A stretch of DNA of 38,661 bases, taken from positions 1 through 38,661 of the forward strand of contig JANQKE010000177.1 in assembly GCA_028281265.1 (NCBI GenBank). Direction: 5' to 3'. The notes under the pieces were generated by a model that was not told where the DNA came from, made no database searches, and saw only the letters and a list, made by a program, of their open reading frames with translations. Positions 24,459 through 33,294 of this stretch are shown one piece after another; positions within the stretch are counted from its first letter, which is position 1, and each line of letters begins with the position of its first letter. This stretch comes from Alphaproteobacteria bacterium (GTDB lineage: Bacteria; Pseudomonadota; Alphaproteobacteria; DSM-16000; Inquilinaceae). The position numbers and the translations under genes are program-made.

Positions 24459-25694
24459 ATGGCGCAGCGCCGCGATCACAGCCGGGTCCTGATCTACAGC
24501 CACGACAGCTTCGGACTGGGACACCTGCGCCGCTGCCGGGCGATCGCGCATGCCCTGGTCGACCGCAACGAGGACATGACCGTCCTGATCCTCAGCGGCT
24601 CGCCGATCATCGGCAGCTTCGGCTTCAAGCGCCGGGTCGATTTCGTGCGCGTGCCGGGTGTCATCAAGTTGCGCAACGGGGAGTACACGTCCCAGCACCT
24701 CAAGCTCGATACCGACGAAACGCTGGCGTTGCGCGCCTCGATCATCCAGCACACCGCCGAAGTCTTCGACCCGGACCTGTTCATCGTCGACAAGGAGCCA
24801 CTGGGGCTGCGCGGGGAGGTGCGCGAAACCCTGGAGCTGGTGCGCAACCGCGGCAATCATACGGTGCTGGGTCTGCGCGACGTCATGGACGATGCCAGGT
24901 TGCTGGCGCCGGAGTGGGAACGCAAGCATGCCGTCCCGGCGCTCGACGCGCTGTACGATTCGATCTGGGTCTACGGCCTGCCGCAGATCTGCGATCCGCT
25001 CGAAGGCATCTCCGTGCCCCCGTCGGTGCGCCGCAAGATGGTCTATACCGGCTATCTGCGGCGGGAAGCCAGCGGCCGGGAACTGCCTCATCCGGTGCCG
25101 ATCGACGGGCCGTTCATCTTGGTCACCCCGGGCGGCGGCGGTGACGGGGAGGAGTTGGTCGACTGGGTGCTGCGGGCCTATGAGACCGATCGGAACATGG
25201 AGCATCCGGCGCTGATCGTGCTGGGGCCGTTCATGCAGCTCGAACGCCAGCAGGAGTTCCAGCGGCGCGCCGCCGTTCTGTCCGACGTGGTGGTCGAGAC
25301 GTTCGACAGCCAGCTCGAAGACGTCATGGCGCGGGCCGTGGGCGTGGTGGCCATGGGGGGCTACAACACGTTCTGCGAGATCCTGTCGTTCGACAAGCGG
25401 GCCATTCTGGTACCGCGGGTCCGCCCGCGTCTGGAGCAGTTCATCCGGGCCAGCCGGGCGGAGCAGATCGGCCTGGTGCGGATGCTGCCGCCGGATGAGG
25501 GCACCGACGAGCTGGCGATGATCCGGGCGCTACGGACCTTGCCGTACCAGAAGCGCCCGTCGGAGGTGGTGATCCCCGGCCTGCTCGAAGGGCTCGACAG
25601 CGTCAACAAGCTGGTCGCCCGGGAACTGCGGGAGGGTGGGGAGATCGTGCTGCCCGCTTTCGCCCGCGCCGCCGCGGTCGTGGGTGGGGAATAG
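24459..25694 (+). CDS. COG4671-type glycosyltransferase (MurG-like), first copy
   Basis: This 411-residue protein of a poorly studied glycosyltransferase family has a GT-B shape. The N-terminal domain opens with VLIYSHDSFGLGHLRRCRAIAHAL, where the glycine-histidine loop resembles the MurG acceptor-side motif. The C-terminal domain has VTPGGGGDGEELVDW and the donor-binding region MGGYNTFCEILSFDKRAILVP, comparable to the MurG nucleotide-sugar site. No membrane helix or signal peptide is seen. It is the first gene of the plus-strand cluster, 168 bp from the divergent ABC exporter; the next gene starts 3 bp after its stop. Donor and acceptor are unknown. A second, divergent member lies at 28723. 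Confidence 0.82.
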   Translation: MAQRRDHSRVLIYSHDSFGLGHLRRCRAIAHALVDRNEDMTVLILSGSPIIGSFGFKRRVDFVRVPGVIKLRNGEYTSQHLKLDTDETLALRASIIQHTAEVFDPDLFIVDKEPLGLRGEVRETLELVRNRGNHTVLGLRDVMDDARLLAPEWERKHAVPALDALYDSIWVYGLPQICDPLEGISVPPSVRRKMVYTGYLRREASGRELPHPVPIDGPFILVTPGGGGDGEELVDWVLRAYETDRNMEHPALIVLGPFMQLERQQEFQRRAAVLSDVVVETFDSQLEDVMARAVGVVAMGGYNTFCEILSFDKRAILVPRVRPRLEQFIRASRAEQIGLVRMLPPDEGTDELAMIRALRTLPYQKRPSEVVIPGLLEGLDSVNKLVARELREGGEIVLPAFARAAAVVGGE

Positions 25695-25697
25695 CGG

Positions 25698-27005
25698 GTG
25701 GCGCGGTCCCCGACCGGCGCGGCCGCCGTCATCGATCCCGGGCGACCGCGGGTGGCGATCCTGGTGAAGGGCTATCCGCGCCTGTCGGAGACCTTCATCG
25801 CGCAGGAGATCCTGGGCCTGCAGCGGCTGGGGCAGGTGCAGACGATCGTGTCCTTGCGCCATCCCACGGACCGCGCCACCCATCCGGTGCACGACGCGAT
25901 CACCGCCGACCGGCTGTACCTGCCGGAATATCTGCACGACGAACCCGGACGGGTGGCCGCGGCGCGGGACTGGGCCCGGACGCTGCCGACCTACCGGGCG
26001 GCCTACGCCCTGTTCCGGCGGGATTTCCGGCGCGACCCGACGCCCAACCGCTGGCGCCGGTTCGGCCAGGCATGCGTGCTGGCACGGGAGATACCGGCCG
26101 GTACCGGCCTGCTCTACATCCACTATCTGCACACGCCCTGCTCGGTCGGCCGCTATGCCGCCCGGCTTCTGGGGCTGCCGTTCGCCGTATCGGCCCACGC
26201 CAAGGACATCTACACCACCCCGACCTGGGAGTTGCGGGAGAAGCTGGCGGAAGCCGGATGGGTCGCCACCTGCACGGCCGCCAACGCGGCCTATCTGCGC
26301 GCCCTGACCGATCGCCCCGAGAGCATCGATCTCGTCTACCACGGGCTGGCGGCGGACGCGGTGCCGGCGCTCGCCCCCCGCCCGCCGCGGGACGGCGCGG
26401 ATCCCCTGGACCCGGTGCGGCTGCTCACCGTCGGCCGGGCGGTGGCGAAGAAGGGGATCGACGATCTCGTGCGGGCGCTGGCCCGGCTGCCGGCGGATCT
26501 GTCCTGGCGCTGGACCCATATCGGCGGCGGGGCGCAGCTCGCCGACCTCAAGGCACTGGCTGCCGCGTCGGGGCTGTCCGGCCGGATCGACTGGCAGGGC
26601 CCGCAGCCGCGCGCCGAGGTGATGGCCGCCTACGCCGCCGCCGATCTGTTTGTCTTGCCGTCCAAGATCGCCACCGACGGGGATCGGGACGGGCTGCCGA
26701 ACGTCCTGATGGAGGCGATGGCGACCGGCCTGGCCTGTCTTTCGACCCGCGTATCGGCGATCCCCGAGATCATCGACGATGGCCGGACCGGCCGGCTCGT
26801 CGAGCCGGGCGATGGCGACGCGCTCGCCGCCGCGATGGAGGCCCTGATCCGTGCCCCGGCCCTGCGGGCGACCCTCGGCGAGGCCGGCGCCGACCGCGTG
26901 CGGCGCGATTTCCGCTTCGAAAGCGGGCTGGAGCGGCTGGCCTGGCGGTTCGGGTTGACCGGTACCGGCCGGGGCGCCGATGCCGCCGCCGCCCTGTCCG
27001 GTTGA
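25698..27005 (+). CDS. GT4 family glycosyltransferase (WcaL-like)
   Basis: This 435-residue GT-B retaining glycosyltransferase has an N-terminal domain that starts RVAILVKGYPRLSETFIAQEI, wording typical of colanic-acid-type transferases (WcaL/AmsK). The donor domain has LLTVGRAVAKKGIDDLV, then FVLPS...DGLPNVLMEAMATGLACLST, which includes the conserved glutamates of the E-x7-E motif, and VSAIPEIIDDGRTGRLVEPGD. Such enzymes add a sugar to a lipid- or polymer-linked glycan on the cytoplasmic side. The start is GTG at 25698, 3 bp after the previous stop, with GTGGGG upstream. The sugar is unknown. The context is a glycan assembly operon. Confidence 0.88.
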   Translation: MARSPTGAAAVIDPGRPRVAILVKGYPRLSETFIAQEILGLQRLGQVQTIVSLRHPTDRATHPVHDAITADRLYLPEYLHDEPGRVAAARDWARTLPTYRAAYALFRRDFRRDPTPNRWRRFGQACVLAREIPAGTGLLYIHYLHTPCSVGRYAARLLGLPFAVSAHAKDIYTTPTWELREKLAEAGWVATCTAANAAYLRALTDRPESIDLVYHGLAADAVPALAPRPPRDGADPLDPVRLLTVGRAVAKKGIDDLVRALARLPADLSWRWTHIGGGAQLADLKALAAASGLSGRIDWQGPQPRAEVMAAYAAADLFVLPSKIATDGDRDGLPNVLMEAMATGLACLSTRVSAIPEIIDDGRTGRLVEPGDGDALAAAMEALIRAPALRATLGEAGADRVRRDFRFESGLERLAWRFGLTGTGRGADAAAALSG

Positions 27006-27020
27006 AGCGGCCCCCGCGCC

Positions 27021-28136
27021 GTGCGCATCGCCTTCTACGCGCCGATGAAGCCGCCGACCCATCCGGTGCCCAGCGGGGATCGCCGAATGGGGCGCCTGCT
27101 GATGCGGGCGTTGAGGGCCGCCGGGCACCAGGTCGACCTCGCCAGCCAGGTCCGGGCCTGGGAAGGCAGGGGTGACCGGGCCGCGCAGGAAGCGATCCGC
27201 GAGCGCGGCCGGCGGACGGCCGATCGCCTGCTGAAGCGCTGGCGCACGGCCCCGGCGCCGCCCCAGCTCTGGTTCACCTACCATCTCTATCACAAGGCCC
27301 CGGACTGGATCGGACCGCCGGTGGCCGCGGGCCTGGGCATTCCGTATGTGGCCGCGGAGGCCTCGTATGCCGCCAAGCAGCACGGCGGGCCGTGGGACCA
27401 GGGGCTGTCGGCCAGCGTCGCCGCCATCCGGCAGGCCGGTGCGGTGTTCACCTTCACCGACCCGGACGCCCGGGGGTTGGCCCGGATCGTCGAGCCGAGC
27501 AGCCGCATCGTCCGGCTGTCGCCGTTCCTCGATACGGGGCTCTACATCCGGGCCGTCCGCCAGCGGTCGACCACGCGCAGCACCCTCGGCATCGCTGCGG
27601 ACGAGACCGTGCTGATGGCCGTCGGCATGATGCGGTCCGGCGACAAGGAGAGGTCGTACCGGGTGCTGGCCGACGCCCTGGCCGGGCTGACCGACCGCCC
27701 CTGGCGGTTGCTGCTGGTCGGCTTCGGTCCGCTGGCCGAGACGATCCAGGGCTGGTTTCCCGCCGAACGGTTGGTCCCGGTCGGCCAGGTCTCCGAAGGG
27801 CGCCTGGCGACCCTCTACGGGGCTGCGGACCTGATGGTCTGGCCGGCGGTCAACGAGGCCTACGGCATGGCGATCCTGGAGGCCCAGGCCGCCGGCCTGC
27901 CGGCGGTCGCGGGCGATGCCGGCGGCGTGCCGGAGATCGTGACCGACGGCCGGACCGGACGGGTCGTGCCGGTCGGCGACGTGGCGGCCTTTCGGGCCGC
28001 CATGGCCGAGATGCTGGCGGATCCGGTCCGCCGCCGGCGGCTCGGCGAGGCCGCTTCCATCCGGGCGCGGGCCCGGTTCGGGCTGAAGACGGCCGCCCGG
28101 GCGATCGACACCGTGCTGGACGGGTTGGTGGCGTGA
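27021..28136 (+). CDS. GT4 family glycosyltransferase
   Basis: This 371-residue GT-B glycosyltransferase starts RIAFYAPMKPPTHPVPSGDRR, with the expected early proline- and glycine-rich loop. The donor domain has LMAVGMMRSGDKERSY, LLLVGFGPLAE and then VWPAVNEAYGMAILEAQAAG, which contains the catalytic-domain glutamates, followed by GGVPEIVTDGRTGRVVPVGD. The GTG start at 27021 lies 15 bp after the preceding stop. Its own stop overlaps the GTG of the phosphatase gene by 4 bases. The substrate is unknown; it probably extends the same glycan as its neighbours. Confidence 0.86.
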   Translation: MRIAFYAPMKPPTHPVPSGDRRMGRLLMRALRAAGHQVDLASQVRAWEGRGDRAAQEAIRERGRRTADRLLKRWRTAPAPPQLWFTYHLYHKAPDWIGPPVAAGLGIPYVAAEASYAAKQHGGPWDQGLSASVAAIRQAGAVFTFTDPDARGLARIVEPSSRIVRLSPFLDTGLYIRAVRQRSTTRSTLGIAADETVLMAVGMMRSGDKERSYRVLADALAGLTDRPWRLLLVGFGPLAETIQGWFPAERLVPVGQVSEGRLATLYGAADLMVWPAVNEAYGMAILEAQAAGLPAVAGDAGGVPEIVTDGRTGRVVPVGDVAAFRAAMAEMLADPVRRRRLGEAASIRARARFGLKTAARAIDTVLDGLVA

Positions 28137-28723
28137 CCCCGCTGATCCTGCTGCGGCATGCCCAGACGGCCTGGTCGGCGGACTCCCGCCTGCAGGGTCG
28201 GGCCGATCTGCCGTTGAGCGGCCAGGGACGACGGCAGGCGCAGACATGGCGGCTGCCGGCGCCCGTGACCCGGGGCGCCCGGCCGGTCACCAGCCCGCTA
28301 CGCCGGGCACGGGAGACGGCCGCGGCGATGGGCTTGCCGGCCCGATCCGAGCCCGCGCTGACCGAGATGGACTGGGGCCGGTGGGAGGGCCGTATCCTGG
28401 CGGAACTGCGCTGCGCCGATCCCGTCGGCATGGCCCGGCGGGAGGCCCGGGGGCTGGACTTCCGCCCCCCCGACGGCGAATCGTATCGCGATGTCGCCAC
28501 CCGGTTGCGACCGTGGTTCGGTGCCGTGGCAGCGGCAGGGCAGCCGGTGGTTGCGGTCACCCACAAGGGTGTGATCACGGTGTGCCTGGCCCTGGCCACC
28601 GGATGGGATATGACGACCCCGCGGCCGGCCCGGCTGCAAGACGGCTGCTGGCATGGCTTTCTGCTCGGACCGGGCGGACGGCTTGCCGTCGACCGGCTCA
28701 ACCAGGCGTTCTCCAGGATCTGA
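28133..28723 (+). CDS. Histidine phosphatase family protein
   Basis: This 196-residue member of the phosphoglycerate-mutase-like branch of the histidine phosphatase superfamily has its phosphate-accepting histidine in LILLRHAQTAW (H9), a variant of the usual RHGET. Other expected residues are the arginine in TSPLRRARETA, the acid in EMDWGRWEG and the second histidine in VAVTHKGVI (H144). It may remove phosphate from a sugar, nucleotide or lipid intermediate, comparable to CobC-like enzymes; the substrate is unknown. It is coupled to both neighbours: its GTG overlaps the preceding stop by 4 bases, and its TGA shares one base with the next ATG. Confidence 0.85.
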   Translation: MTPLILLRHAQTAWSADSRLQGRADLPLSGQGRRQAQTWRLPAPVTRGARPVTSPLRRARETAAAMGLPARSEPALTEMDWGRWEGRILAELRCADPVGMARREARGLDFRPPDGESYRDVATRLRPWFGAVAAAGQPVVAVTHKGVITVCLALATGWDMTTPRPARLQDGCWHGFLLGPGGRLAVDRLNQAFSRI

Positions 28724-29928
28724 TGGCCAACCCGCCCGCCGTCCTGTTCTACGTCCAGCATCTGCTGGGAACCGGCCATGTGCACCGGGCGAGCCGGCTG
28801 GTCGGCGCCTTGGTGGGGGCGGGCTGGCCGGTCACCGTGGCGTTCGGCGGCTTTCCGGTGGCGGGCATGGATTTCGGCGGCGCCCGCCTGGTAGCCCTGC
28901 CGCCGATCCGATCGGTACCGCCGGCTGCGCGCCCGCTGGTCGATGCCGATGGCCGCCCGGTCGACGACCGCCTCTGGGCGACGCGGCGGGACACTCTGCT
29001 GGATCTGGCCGAAACGGTGCGGCCCGACATCGTCGTCACGGAGATGTTTCCGTTCGGTCGGCGACCGTTCGGCCGCGAATTGCGGCCGCTGCTCGACCGG
29101 CTGGCCGCCCGGCGCCCCGCCCCGCTGATCGCCTGCTCGGTCCGCGACATCCTGGTCGCCAAGGACAAGGCCGCGCGGAATGCCGAAATGGCAGCACTGG
29201 CAGCCCGGTACTACGACCTGGTGCTGGTCCATGGCGATCCGGCTATCATTCCGTTCGACCGGACCTTTCCGATGGCGCATCGGATCGGGGACCGGCTGGT
29301 CTATACCGGCTACATCGCCCCGCCATCCGGGGGTCCCGAGGCACCGCCGGGACAAGGGTCGGGCGAGGTGATCGTGTCCGTCGGTGGCGGTGCGGTCGGG
29401 GAAGGGCTGCTCCGCGCGGCCATCGCCGCCCGGGCGTCGTCGGTCTGTGCCGATCGGGTGTGGCGGCTGCTGGTCGGCCGCGACCTGTCCGACTCGGTCC
29501 TCCACGATCTCCGCCAGGCGGCGCCGGACGGCGTGATCGTGGAGCGGGCCCGACCGGATTTCCTGTCTTTGTTGTCCCGGTGTCATCTCTCCGTCAGCCA
29601 AGCCGGCTACAACACGGTGATGGATCTGGCCCGGGCCGGCTGCCGGTCGGTCCTGGTCCCGTTCTCCGGCGGCGGCGAAAGCGAGCAGACGGTGCGGGCA
29701 AACCTGTTGGCCGATCGGGGGGTCGCCGCAACGGTGGCGGCCGAGGCGGTCGCCGCCGACCCCCTGGTGCTGGCCGATGCGGTGACGGCCGTCACAGCCG
29801 GCCCGCCGCCCCCGTCCCTAGACCTCCGGATGGACGGGGCCGCCGGCAGCCTCGCCGCGCTGGAGGCGGCATACCGATACCGCCATTCCCGGCCCGGGGT
29901 CGCCACCGCTTCCTCCGCGTGGCTATAG
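28723..29928 (+). CDS. COG4671-type glycosyltransferase (MurG-like), second copy
   Basis: This 401-residue protein is a divergent relative of the protein at 24459. Shared landmarks are the start VLFYVQHLLGTGHVHRASRLV (split at VQH), the glycine-rich VSVGGGAVGEGLL that opens the second domain, and SQAGYNTVMDLARAGCRSVLVP, equivalent to MGGYNTFCEIL in the first copy. A basic, polar N-terminal domain contains TEMFPFGRRPFGREL. No membrane segment is seen. Its ATG overlaps the phosphatase stop by one base, and the deacetylase-like gene starts 65 bp later. Two paralogues in one operon suggest two different linkages in one glycan, or a heteromeric enzyme. Both are inference. Confidence 0.8.
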   Translation: MANPPAVLFYVQHLLGTGHVHRASRLVGALVGAGWPVTVAFGGFPVAGMDFGGARLVALPPIRSVPPAARPLVDADGRPVDDRLWATRRDTLLDLAETVRPDIVVTEMFPFGRRPFGRELRPLLDRLAARRPAPLIACSVRDILVAKDKAARNAEMAALAARYYDLVLVHGDPAIIPFDRTFPMAHRIGDRLVYTGYIAPPSGGPEAPPGQGSGEVIVSVGGGAVGEGLLRAAIAARASSVCADRVWRLLVGRDLSDSVLHDLRQAAPDGVIVERARPDFLSLLSRCHLSVSQAGYNTVMDLARAGCRSVLVPFSGGGESEQTVRANLLADRGVAATVAAEAVAADPLVLADAVTAVTAGPPPPSLDLRMDGAAGSLAALEAAYRYRHSRPGVATASSAWL

Positions 29929-29993
29929 TGTCGCCCAACACGAACACAGCCCGGCCTCGGTCGACGGGTCGGCGGAACAGGGATCAGGATACG

Positions 29994-30824
29994 GTGACCA
30001 CCGCGCTCGCCCCATGGGTCGCAAGCGATGCCGACGCGTGCACGCCGTCGGCGGCCGCGGCCGCATGGCAGCGGCTGGAGGCCGAGCTGTCGCACTGGGC
30101 GGACGCCGGCACGACCGCAACGCTGTGGTGGCGCGACGACGATGCGGTCGCACCGGGGCCGGCGCTGAGCCGCTTGATCGCGCTGACCGGCCGGCACGCC
30201 ATTCCCCTGACCGTGGCGGTGATCCCGCGGGATGCCACCGAAGCGCTGGCCACCGCCTTGACCAGCACCCCTCACGCGACAGTCTCACAGCATGGGTGGT
30301 CCCATACCGATCACGCTCCGGCCGGGCAGAAGAAGGCGGAGCTCGGGGATCACCGGCCGCTCGACGCGGTGATCGCCGATATCGACCGCGGGGCCGACCG
30401 GCTCGATGCGCTGTTCGGGCGACGGCCCCGCTGGCTGACCCCGCCATGGAACCGGATCGCCGACGGCGTGCCGCCCCGTCTCGATCCGGCGCGGTTCCTC
30501 GGTGTCAGCGGGTTCGGGGCACGGCCGCCCGCCGGTGGTCGGATGTGCAACACCCATGTCGATCCGATCGATTGGAAGGGCCGCCATAGCCCCGTCCGTT
30601 CCAGCCTGCCGGAGACCCTGATCCTGGACCCGTTGATCGACCACCTCGCCGCCCGTCGTCTGAACCGGATCGACCCGACGGAGCCGACCGGGCTTCTCAC
30701 CCACCACCGCGATCATGATGCGCGGCTGTGGCGGTTCCTGGAGGCTCTGACGGACCGGCTGTCGGGCGATCCCCGGGTCCGGTGGGTGGGTCCGCAAGCC
30801 GCCTGCCGGGTGGGGGACGCATGA
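29994..30824 (+). CDS. Polysaccharide deacetylase-like protein
   Basis: This 276-residue protein resembles the NodB/polysaccharide deacetylase fold. Motif 1 is WWRDDDAV (D48-D50), motif 2 is SQHGWSHTDH (H100, H104) and motif 3 is LTPPWNR (148-154); a later THHRDHD may hold the last histidine. This family removes acetyl groups from amino sugars, so it could trim N-acetylated residues of the glycan built by the neighbouring transferases. No signal peptide is visible, so it would act in the cytoplasm, which is unusual for the family. The GTG at 29994 follows CAGGATACG; earlier starts overlap the previous gene. Its stop overlaps the next ATG by 4 bases. Confidence 0.75.
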   Translation: MTTALAPWVASDADACTPSAAAAAWQRLEAELSHWADAGTTATLWWRDDDAVAPGPALSRLIALTGRHAIPLTVAVIPRDATEALATALTSTPHATVSQHGWSHTDHAPAGQKKAELGDHRPLDAVIADIDRGADRLDALFGRRPRWLTPPWNRIADGVPPRLDPARFLGVSGFGARPPAGGRMCNTHVDPIDWKGRHSPVRSSLPETLILDPLIDHLAARRLNRIDPTEPTGLLTHHRDHDARLWRFLEALTDRLSGDPRVRWVGPQAACRVGDA

Positions 30825-31390
30825 CCGAGCGGTTTCACTATGACCGCTCGGCCGCCCGCGGCGATCTGATCCGCGGCGGTTTCGGGCTCGCGATCACGGT
30901 GCTGCCGATCGCATTGGTGCCGATGCATTGGGTGCTGCTCGTGCTGTTCGGCGGGGCGGGCGCCCTGTTCGCGGTGTTCACCTGGCGCACCTGGCAGCGC
31001 ATGCAGACGGTGGTGGAGGCCGACGATACCGGGGTGAGTCTCCGCGGTCCCGGCGGCGGGTCGATCCGCTGGTCGGAGCTGGAGACGCTCAAGCTCGCCT
31101 ATTTCTCCACCCGGCGGGATCGCCAGAAGGGGTGGATGCAGCTCACCTTGCGGGGCAGCGGCCGTACCTTCCGGTTCGAAAGCACGCTCGATCGCTTCGA
31201 GGAGCTGGCCGACCGCGCGGCGGAGGCGGCGCATGCGCGCGGGCTGGAGCTGGAACCGGCAACGGAGAACAACCTTACCGCTTTGGGGGTGTTGCGCGGT
31301 CCGACCGCCTTGGATCAGGAATGGGGCCTCGACCGGGACCGGCTGCGCAGCCGCGACCGGGACACGGACACGGAGGGGTCGTCGACGTGA
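30821..31390 (+). CDS. Membrane protein with bacterial PH-like region, unknown
   Basis: This 189-residue protein has two closely spaced membrane helices (about 22-58) and then a soluble part. That part reads like a small beta-barrel of the bacterial PH type: VVEADDTGVSLRG, SIRWSELETLKLAYF and MQLTLRGSGRTFRFES, closed by a helix (LDRFEELADRAAEAAHARG). It ends in a charged RDRDTDTEG tail. The function is unknown. It is locked between two systems: its ATGA start overlaps the deacetylase-like gene, and its stop overlaps the GTGA start of the peptide transporter ATPase. It could be the last gene of the glycan set or an accessory of the transporter. Confidence 0.7.
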   Translation: MTERFHYDRSAARGDLIRGGFGLAITVLPIALVPMHWVLLVLFGGAGALFAVFTWRTWQRMQTVVEADDTGVSLRGPGGGSIRWSELETLKLAYFSTRRDRQKGWMQLTLRGSGRTFRFESTLDRFEELADRAAEAAHARGLELEPATENNLTALGVLRGPTALDQEWGLDRDRLRSRDRDTDTEGSST

Positions 31391-33294
31391 GCGCGCTGGT
31401 GACCGTCACCGATCTTCGGGTGGACTTCGCCGTCCCGGGCGGGACGGTCAAGGCGGTCAAGGGCGCGTCTTTACGCATCCCCGCCGGCAAGACCGTGGCC
31501 GTGGTCGGCGAAAGCGGGTCCGGCAAGTCGGTCCTCAGCCAGGCGATCATGGGACTGTTGCCCAAGAACGCCCGGATCAGCGGCGGGGAGATCCTGTTCC
31601 GCGACCCCGATCAGGGGGGCAGGCCGACCGACCTGACCAAGCTGGCGCCGGCGTCCAGGACCTATCGGTCGATCCGCGGGGGGCGGGTTTCGATCATCTT
31701 CCAGGAACCGATGACCTCGCTGTCGCCGTTGCACACGGTCGGCAACCAGATCATCGAGGCGGTCCGCCTGCACCGGGACGTCACCCCCCCGGCGGCGGCC
31801 GGGCTGGCCGAGGAGATGCTGGGCCTGGTCGGCTTCCCGAACCCGGCCCGGGCGCTCAAGACCTATCCGTTCGAGCTGTCCGGCGGCCTGCGCCAGCGGG
31901 CGATGATCGCCATGGCCCTGGTGTGCCGGCCCGCGCTTTTGATCGCCGACGAGCCGACGACGGCCCTCGACGTCACCATCCAGGCCCAGATCCTCAAGCT
32001 GCTCAAGGATCTGCAGGAAGAGCTGGGCATGGCGGTGCTGATGATCACCCACGATCTCGGCGTCGTCGCCAACATGGCCGACGAGATGGTGGTGATGTAC
32101 CGCGGCGAGGTGATGGAGGCCGGGGCGGTCGACGCCCTCTTCAGCCGGCCGGGTCATCCCTATCTGAAGGCGCTGCTCCGCGCCGTGCCCCGGTTCGGCA
32201 TGAAGGCCGGGGAGCGGCTGACCCCGATCCGGGAGATCCGGAGCGCGCAGGGCGGGCTCATGGACTCCGGGACGATGCGCGGCGGCGGCCCCGCCGCCAC
32301 CGGTCCCCTGCTGACGGTCGACCGGCTGCGCAAGACCTTCACGATCAAGAAGTCCGCCGGCCTGCTCGGCAAGGGGGAGGCCGATCGCGTTCGCGCGGTC
32401 AACGATGTCAGCTTTCAGATCGACCGGGGCGAATGCGTCGGGCTGGTCGGGGAGTCGGGCTGTGGCAAGACCACCTTGTCGAAGATCCTGATGCGGGCGC
32501 TGACCCCCGACGAGGGCGCGGTCAGCTACGCCGCGGACGACCGCCCGATCGATGTGCTGGGCCTGTCCGGCCACGACCTCAAGGGTTTCCGGCCGCGGAT
32601 GCAGTTCGTCTTCCAGGATCCGTATTCGTCGCTGAACCCGCGGATGACGGTGTTCGACATCGTCACCGAACCCCTGGTCATCCACGGGATCGGCACCGCC
32701 AAGGACCGCCGGTCCATCGCGGGGGAGCTGATGGCGCTGGTGGGCCTGGAGCCCGAACACCTGTCGCGCTACCCGCATAGCTTCTCCGGCGGGCAACGGC
32801 AGCGGATCGGGATTGCCCGGGCGCTGGCGCTCAAGCCCGACCTGATGCTGCTGGATGAGCCGGTGTCGGCCCTGGACGTATCGATCCAGGCCCAGGTGCT
32901 CAACCTGCTCAAGGATCTGCAGGCCCGTTTCGGGCTGACCTATCTGTTCATCAGCCACAATCTGGCGGTGGTCGACTACATCGCCGACCGCATCATGGTG
33001 ATGTGCCGCGGCCGGATCGTGGAGACCGCCCGGCGAGAGACGCTGTTCGCCAACCCGCTTCACCCCTACACCCGGGCGCTGTTGGCCGCGGTTCCTCACC
33101 CCGACCCGGCGAAACCCCTCGACCTGACCGCGCTGATGGACGGCCGCGCCTCGGACCCGGCGGCCTGGCCCTACCCGTTTACCGCGCTGCCCGACCGGGA
33201 GCCGGTGATGAAAGATGTCGGCGACGGGCATTGCGTCCGCATCGATGCCGACGCAACAATCGACGATCTGAACAGGTTGGAACTCGCGTCATGA
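31387..33294 (+). CDS. Peptide ABC importer, fused double ATPase (Dpp/Opp/Yej-like)
   Basis: This 635-residue protein carries two ATPase domains in one chain, as in YejF or GsiA. Domain 1: Walker A GESGSGKS (41-48), signature LSGGL (164-168), Walker B LLIADEP (184-190). Domain 2: Walker A GESGCGKT (354-361), signature FSGGQ (467-471), Walker B LMLLDEP (486-492). Each domain is followed by the oligopeptide-type tail with HPYLKALL or HPYTRALL. It drives uptake of oligopeptides or related solutes through the two downstream permeases. The GTG start overlaps the previous stop by 4 bases, and its own stop overlaps the binding protein ATG by 4. One fused ATPase agrees with the absence of a second ATPase gene. 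Confidence 0.93.
   Translation: MSALVTVTDLRVDFAVPGGTVKAVKGASLRIPAGKTVAVVGESGSGKSVLSQAIMGLLPKNARISGGEILFRDPDQGGRPTDLTKLAPASRTYRSIRGGRVSIIFQEPMTSLSPLHTVGNQIIEAVRLHRDVTPPAAAGLAEEMLGLVGFPNPARALKTYPFELSGGLRQRAMIAMALVCRPALLIADEPTTALDVTIQAQILKLLKDLQEELGMAVLMITHDLGVVANMADEMVVMYRGEVMEAGAVDALFSRPGHPYLKALLRAVPRFGMKAGERLTPIREIRSAQGGLMDSGTMRGGGPAATGPLLTVDRLRKTFTIKKSAGLLGKGEADRVRAVNDVSFQIDRGECVGLVGESGCGKTTLSKILMRALTPDEGAVSYAADDRPIDVLGLSGHDLKGFRPRMQFVFQDPYSSLNPRMTVFDIVTEPLVIHGIGTAKDRRSIAGELMALVGLEPEHLSRYPHSFSGGQRQRIGIARALALKPDLMLLDEPVSALDVSIQAQVLNLLKDLQARFGLTYLFISHNLAVVDYIADRIMVMCRGRIVETARRETLFANPLHPYTRALLAAVPHPDPAKPLDLTALMDGRASDPAAWPYPFTALPDREPVMKDVGDGHCVRIDADATIDDLNRLELAS

Noticed and set aside
25530..28247. 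A 905-codon open frame on the minus strand
   Set aside because: It runs antisense to three glycosyltransferase and phosphatase genes, has low-complexity Gly/Arg/Pro composition and no motif.
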